Shown piece by piece: positions 61,458 to 64,000 of a stretch of DNA of 64,000 bases. Origin of the DNA: Elasticomyces elasticus (taxonomy: Eukaryota > Ascomycota > Dothideomycetes > Mycosphaerellales > Teratosphaeriaceae); contig JAVRQT010000015.1 in assembly GCA_035926095.1 (NCBI GenBank), positions 963,438 through 1,027,437 of the forward strand, in the 5' to 3' direction. Made by a program: the position numbers and the translations under genes. The first letter of the stretch is position 1, and each line of letters opens with the position of its first letter. The notes beneath the pieces are model-generated. The model had not been told where the DNA came from and ran no database searches. It worked only from the letters and a program-made list of their open reading frames with translations.

Positions 61458-62496
61458 TCACATCACGAAGTCGTCTCCAGGTATTACACCTTCCAACCCT
61501 GATGCCTCACCATGCATAAGCTTGAAAAGCGGCTCCCAGACGGTGATCGCACGCTTAGTGTGTGCGCCATTGAGTAGTGGCGGGTCCGGGAAAGGTAGTT
61601 GCTTATCAACTGAGCATTCGATGCCTTGGCCAGTCAAGGTTTCGTCATCTAGGAGACGGATGTAGGTCTTGACAATGTTCGAGACAGGCGTCATGCTATA
61701 CATCCCGTTAATGGACGATCTCGAATGCAGTACCGTTGACTGTTGCCAACACATACCTAGCAGGATCCACAGCAGCAAGCATCTGACGCGGCACAATGGC
61801 TGTGTCAACGATCCCAGGCATCACGCCTAACGACACTCCCAGTCAGCATTAATCAAACCCGAAAACACCGACACACTCACAGTTAATCCTGATATTCTCC
61901 TTCAACCTCAACACCTCCGCCGAACCCCTAACAAAGTTCAACACAGCAGCCTTAGCACCATTATACTCTGGGTACGACGGATGTGGATGCATAGCAGTAA
62001 TACTCGCCGTCGCCACAATCACCCCGCCAGGCGTAGTATTCTTCCGCATGAAATGAATGGACAACTGCGTTCCGTACACTACTCCCTTCCAATCGACATC
62101 CGTACAAGTCAGATCCGGAGCCGCCGGGATCTCATCCTTGTTGCGGTGATTGAGAATGAAGATCGAGCCTTTGTCACATATACCTGCGTTGGCGCAGAGG
62201 GCGTCGATGCGGCCGTGGGTGCGGAAGACGGCGGAGAAGGTTGCGGCTTGGGAGGCGTAGTCTGCTACGTTGGTTTTGTAGAAGGCGGCGCGGGAGCCGA
62301 GTTCTGCGGATAGAGCTGGTGATTCACGGATATCGGCCATGGCCACGAACCAGCCGCGGTTGACGAGCTCGCGGGTGAGGGCTTCGCCCATGCCAGACTG
62401 GGCTCTGTCAGTGGTGAGCGAGTGGGAATCGTTGCATGTATAACGTACGGAAGCACCTGTCACGATAGCGACGCGGGACTCGCTTGTTGGGCCCAT
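61458..62496 (-). CDS. Short-chain dehydrogenase, 15-PGDH-like
   Basis: Four exons, 62496-62449, 62397-61881, 61826-61757 and 61695-61458, give 290 residues. Splicing rebuilds TGASSGMG, the nucleotide-binding motif, split by intron 1. MADIRE follows, where the acidic D suggests NAD(H) preference. Then come CANAG, the serine in ATASITA and the active-site YNGAK (Y-x3-K). Exons 3 and 4 add PGIVDTAIV and a C-terminal extension (YIRLLDDETLTGQGIECSV). The fold and the long C-terminus resemble 15-hydroxyprostaglandin-dehydrogenase-like fungal SDRs; the natural substrate is unknown. Exon 3 is only 70 nt. Confidence 0.87.
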
Positions 62497-63196
62497 CTCG
62501 ACGTGCTAAAAATGTGAGGCAAATAGAGCAGTATCCGGAAGTGAACCTCTATGTAAAGAGTCTGGGAGAGACAGATAGATCTCATCAATGTGTTGAACGA
62601 GAAATATGCCTACCTATACCTTGCAAAGACGAATATCGCACTTAGAGCCGCTCTACGCCTATGGCACTGCTGTTACTACTCCGCACACACAGCTCCGATC
62701 CGTGAAAGCTCTGAAACCGAGGATAATGTTAGCCGGCCTAAAGCAGAGCGAGCACACAACGGTGGTTAGCAGCTGAGCAGAGCATGTGGCCGTATGAGCG
62801 TCGTATATGTCCCAGCAGGTGTGTGAATCTGCGCCAGCGTGAGCCTTTGGCTGCCATGAGTTCGGTCCAGTGTGGCCAATAGATGAAGTCTAGCTTCAAC
62901 CCGAAGTTATGACACCAGCTCTGGTGCTGCGAGGACGATCTCGTAGGTGCAGCTGCATCCCAAGCAACCAGACTTTGCTATGGGTGCGTGTTGTTGTCGT
63001 TGCGATGTTGGAGAAGAGATGTCGTGTCGTGAAAGCTCGGTCTCCGCGGCTGAATTCCGCCGATAGGTCAGTGCGGCCCACTCCGTCTTGCCAAGCACCG
63101 AATATCAAGAACGACTTCAAGCCCACCGACACATCCGACAGGCGCATATCGACCAACACTCCCACCACCGCACCATCCCACCACTAATCCGCGAAG
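62497..63196. promoter_or_regulatory. Divergent promoter, SDR / ribosomal protein uS7
   Basis: 700 bp between opposing starts. No gene. The right part is presumably the strong promoter and leader of the ribosomal protein gene; I cannot name its elements. Confidence 0.45.
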
Positions 63197-63956
63197 ATGT
63201 CTGACGGCGAGGTCGAGGTCGAGGCACCCCAGGGCTACCAGGTTCTGCCAAAGGATGTGACGGCGGAAATCGGCAGCGTGAAGCTGTTCAACAAATGGAG
63301 CTACGAGGACGTCGAGATCCGGGACATCTCTCTCACGTACGTGTGGAAACCGCAGAGGATATGAGCAGTGGAGGCTGGAAGATATATGGGAGCAGCAGGC
63401 TAACGAAGGCGGCCATACAGTGACTACATCCAAATCCGCCAACCCGTGTACATGCCTCACTCCGCCGGCCGGTACGCTGTCAAGCGCTTCCGCAAGGCGC
63501 AATGCCCCATCATCGAGCGCCTGACCAACTCGCTCATGATGAACGGCCGCAACAACGGAAAGAAGCTCATGGCTGTGCGCATCGTAGCACACTCCTTCGA
63601 GATCGTGCGTCACACCCACAACACCCACACCCACACCAATATCGCATACTAACCTTGGCGACACACAGGTGCACATCATGACCGACCAGAACCCCATCCA
63701 GATCGCCGTCGACGCCATCGTCAACTGCGGACCCCGCGAGGACTCCACCCGTATCGGTAGCGCAGGTACCGTCCGTCGCCAGGCCGTCGATGTGTCACCA
63801 CTCCGTCGCGTGAACCAGGCCATCGCCCTCCTGACCATCGGCGCCAGGGAAGCGGCGTTCAGGAACATCAAGAGTGTAGCGGAGTGCTTGGCTGAGGAGC
63901 TGATCAACGCTGCCAAGGGAAGCAGCAACAGCTACGCCATCAAGAAGAAGGAATAG
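63197..63956 (+). CDS. RPS5: 40S ribosomal protein S5 (uS7)
   Basis: Three exons, 63197-63336, 63421-63604 and 63669-63956, give 203 residues. The uS7 signature is clear: FNKWSYEDVEIRDISLTDYIQ across the first junction, then HSAGRYAVKRFRKAQCPIIERL and MMNGRNNGKKL. After the second junction come PIQIAVDAIVNCGPRED, RRQAVDVSPLRRVNQAI and LAEELINAA, ending in basic KKKE. uS7 is a core protein of the small-subunit head and contacts mRNA at the exit site. Introns early in the gene are usual for fungal ribosomal proteins. The second intron contains a CAC-rich tract. Confidence 0.97.
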
Positions 63957-64000
63957 ATGGTTTGTTTTTGCTTTTTCTTATTATATTTTGTTTGTACATG

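Noticed and set aside
63605..63668. CAC-rich repeat as a regulatory array
   Set aside because: It lies inside the second uS7 intron, is short and irregular, and is probably simple sequence.
1..64000. CRISPR arrays, operons, rRNA, tRNA, transposons
   Set aside because: No regularly spaced repeats, no transposase, integrase or reverse-transcriptase motifs and no cloverleaf genes were recognised; the gene structure is eukaryotic.

Overview
The window is a gene-dense stretch of nuclear chromosome from a filamentous ascomycete. Most genes carry introns of about 45-95 nt with GT-AG ends and CTAAC/CTGAC-like branch sites. The recognisable genes are typical of Pezizomycotina: PIK1, POP3, BUD4, MRH4, ATP12, fungal MoaA/MoaC, a GH5 endoglucanase with a CBM1, and ribosomal protein uS7. 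The tandem F-box family and the DUF3632-like and 2EXR-like proteins suggest Dothideomycetes, probably Mycosphaerellales; this placement is inference. I saw no rRNA, tRNA, CRISPR array or recognisable transposon.

Layout. 0.7-21 kb is a housekeeping block: phosphatidylinositol 4-kinase, RNase P/MRP subunit Pop3, a 2,376-residue deubiquitinase, a carbonyl-reductase-like SDR, the septum protein Bud4 and the mitochondrial DEAD-box helicase Mrh4. 21.7-25.9 kb is a tandem array of four F-box paralogues on the minus strand; one appears to have gained an intron and one carries a frameshift. 26.8-31.7 kb holds a Zn2Cys6 transcription factor divergent from ATP12.

32-50 kb is the accessory-looking part. 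It contains a 2EXR-like protein, a conserved protein with a P/Q/S-rich tail whose exons are not fully resolved, a DUF3632-like protein, four small SnoaL-like proteins of common origin, the two molybdenum-cofactor modules MoaA and MoaC, two tandem copies (421 and 546 aa after splicing) of a protein family I do not recognise, and a glutathione S-transferase. 50.7-64 kb returns to mostly single-copy genes: a low-complexity hypothetical protein, a multi-zinc-module PHD protein, a small acidic protein, a nitrilase, a secreted endoglucanase, a double-RING protein, a second SDR and uS7.

Functional threads. Three independent ubiquitin-linked groups occur: the deubiquitinase, the F-box array and the RING protein. 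MoaA and MoaC catalyse the two consecutive steps from GTP to cyclic pyranopterin monophosphate. Their arrangement looks like a split or alternatively spliced bifunctional gene, because the MoaA stop codon lies inside a splice donor and the MoaC frame has no start codon of its own nearby. The best candidates for undescribed biology are the tandem orphan pair at 44.5-48.2 kb and the interspersed SnoaL-like family.

Gene models were spliced by hand, using frame continuity and paralogue comparison only. Domain names come from motif recognition, not database searches.
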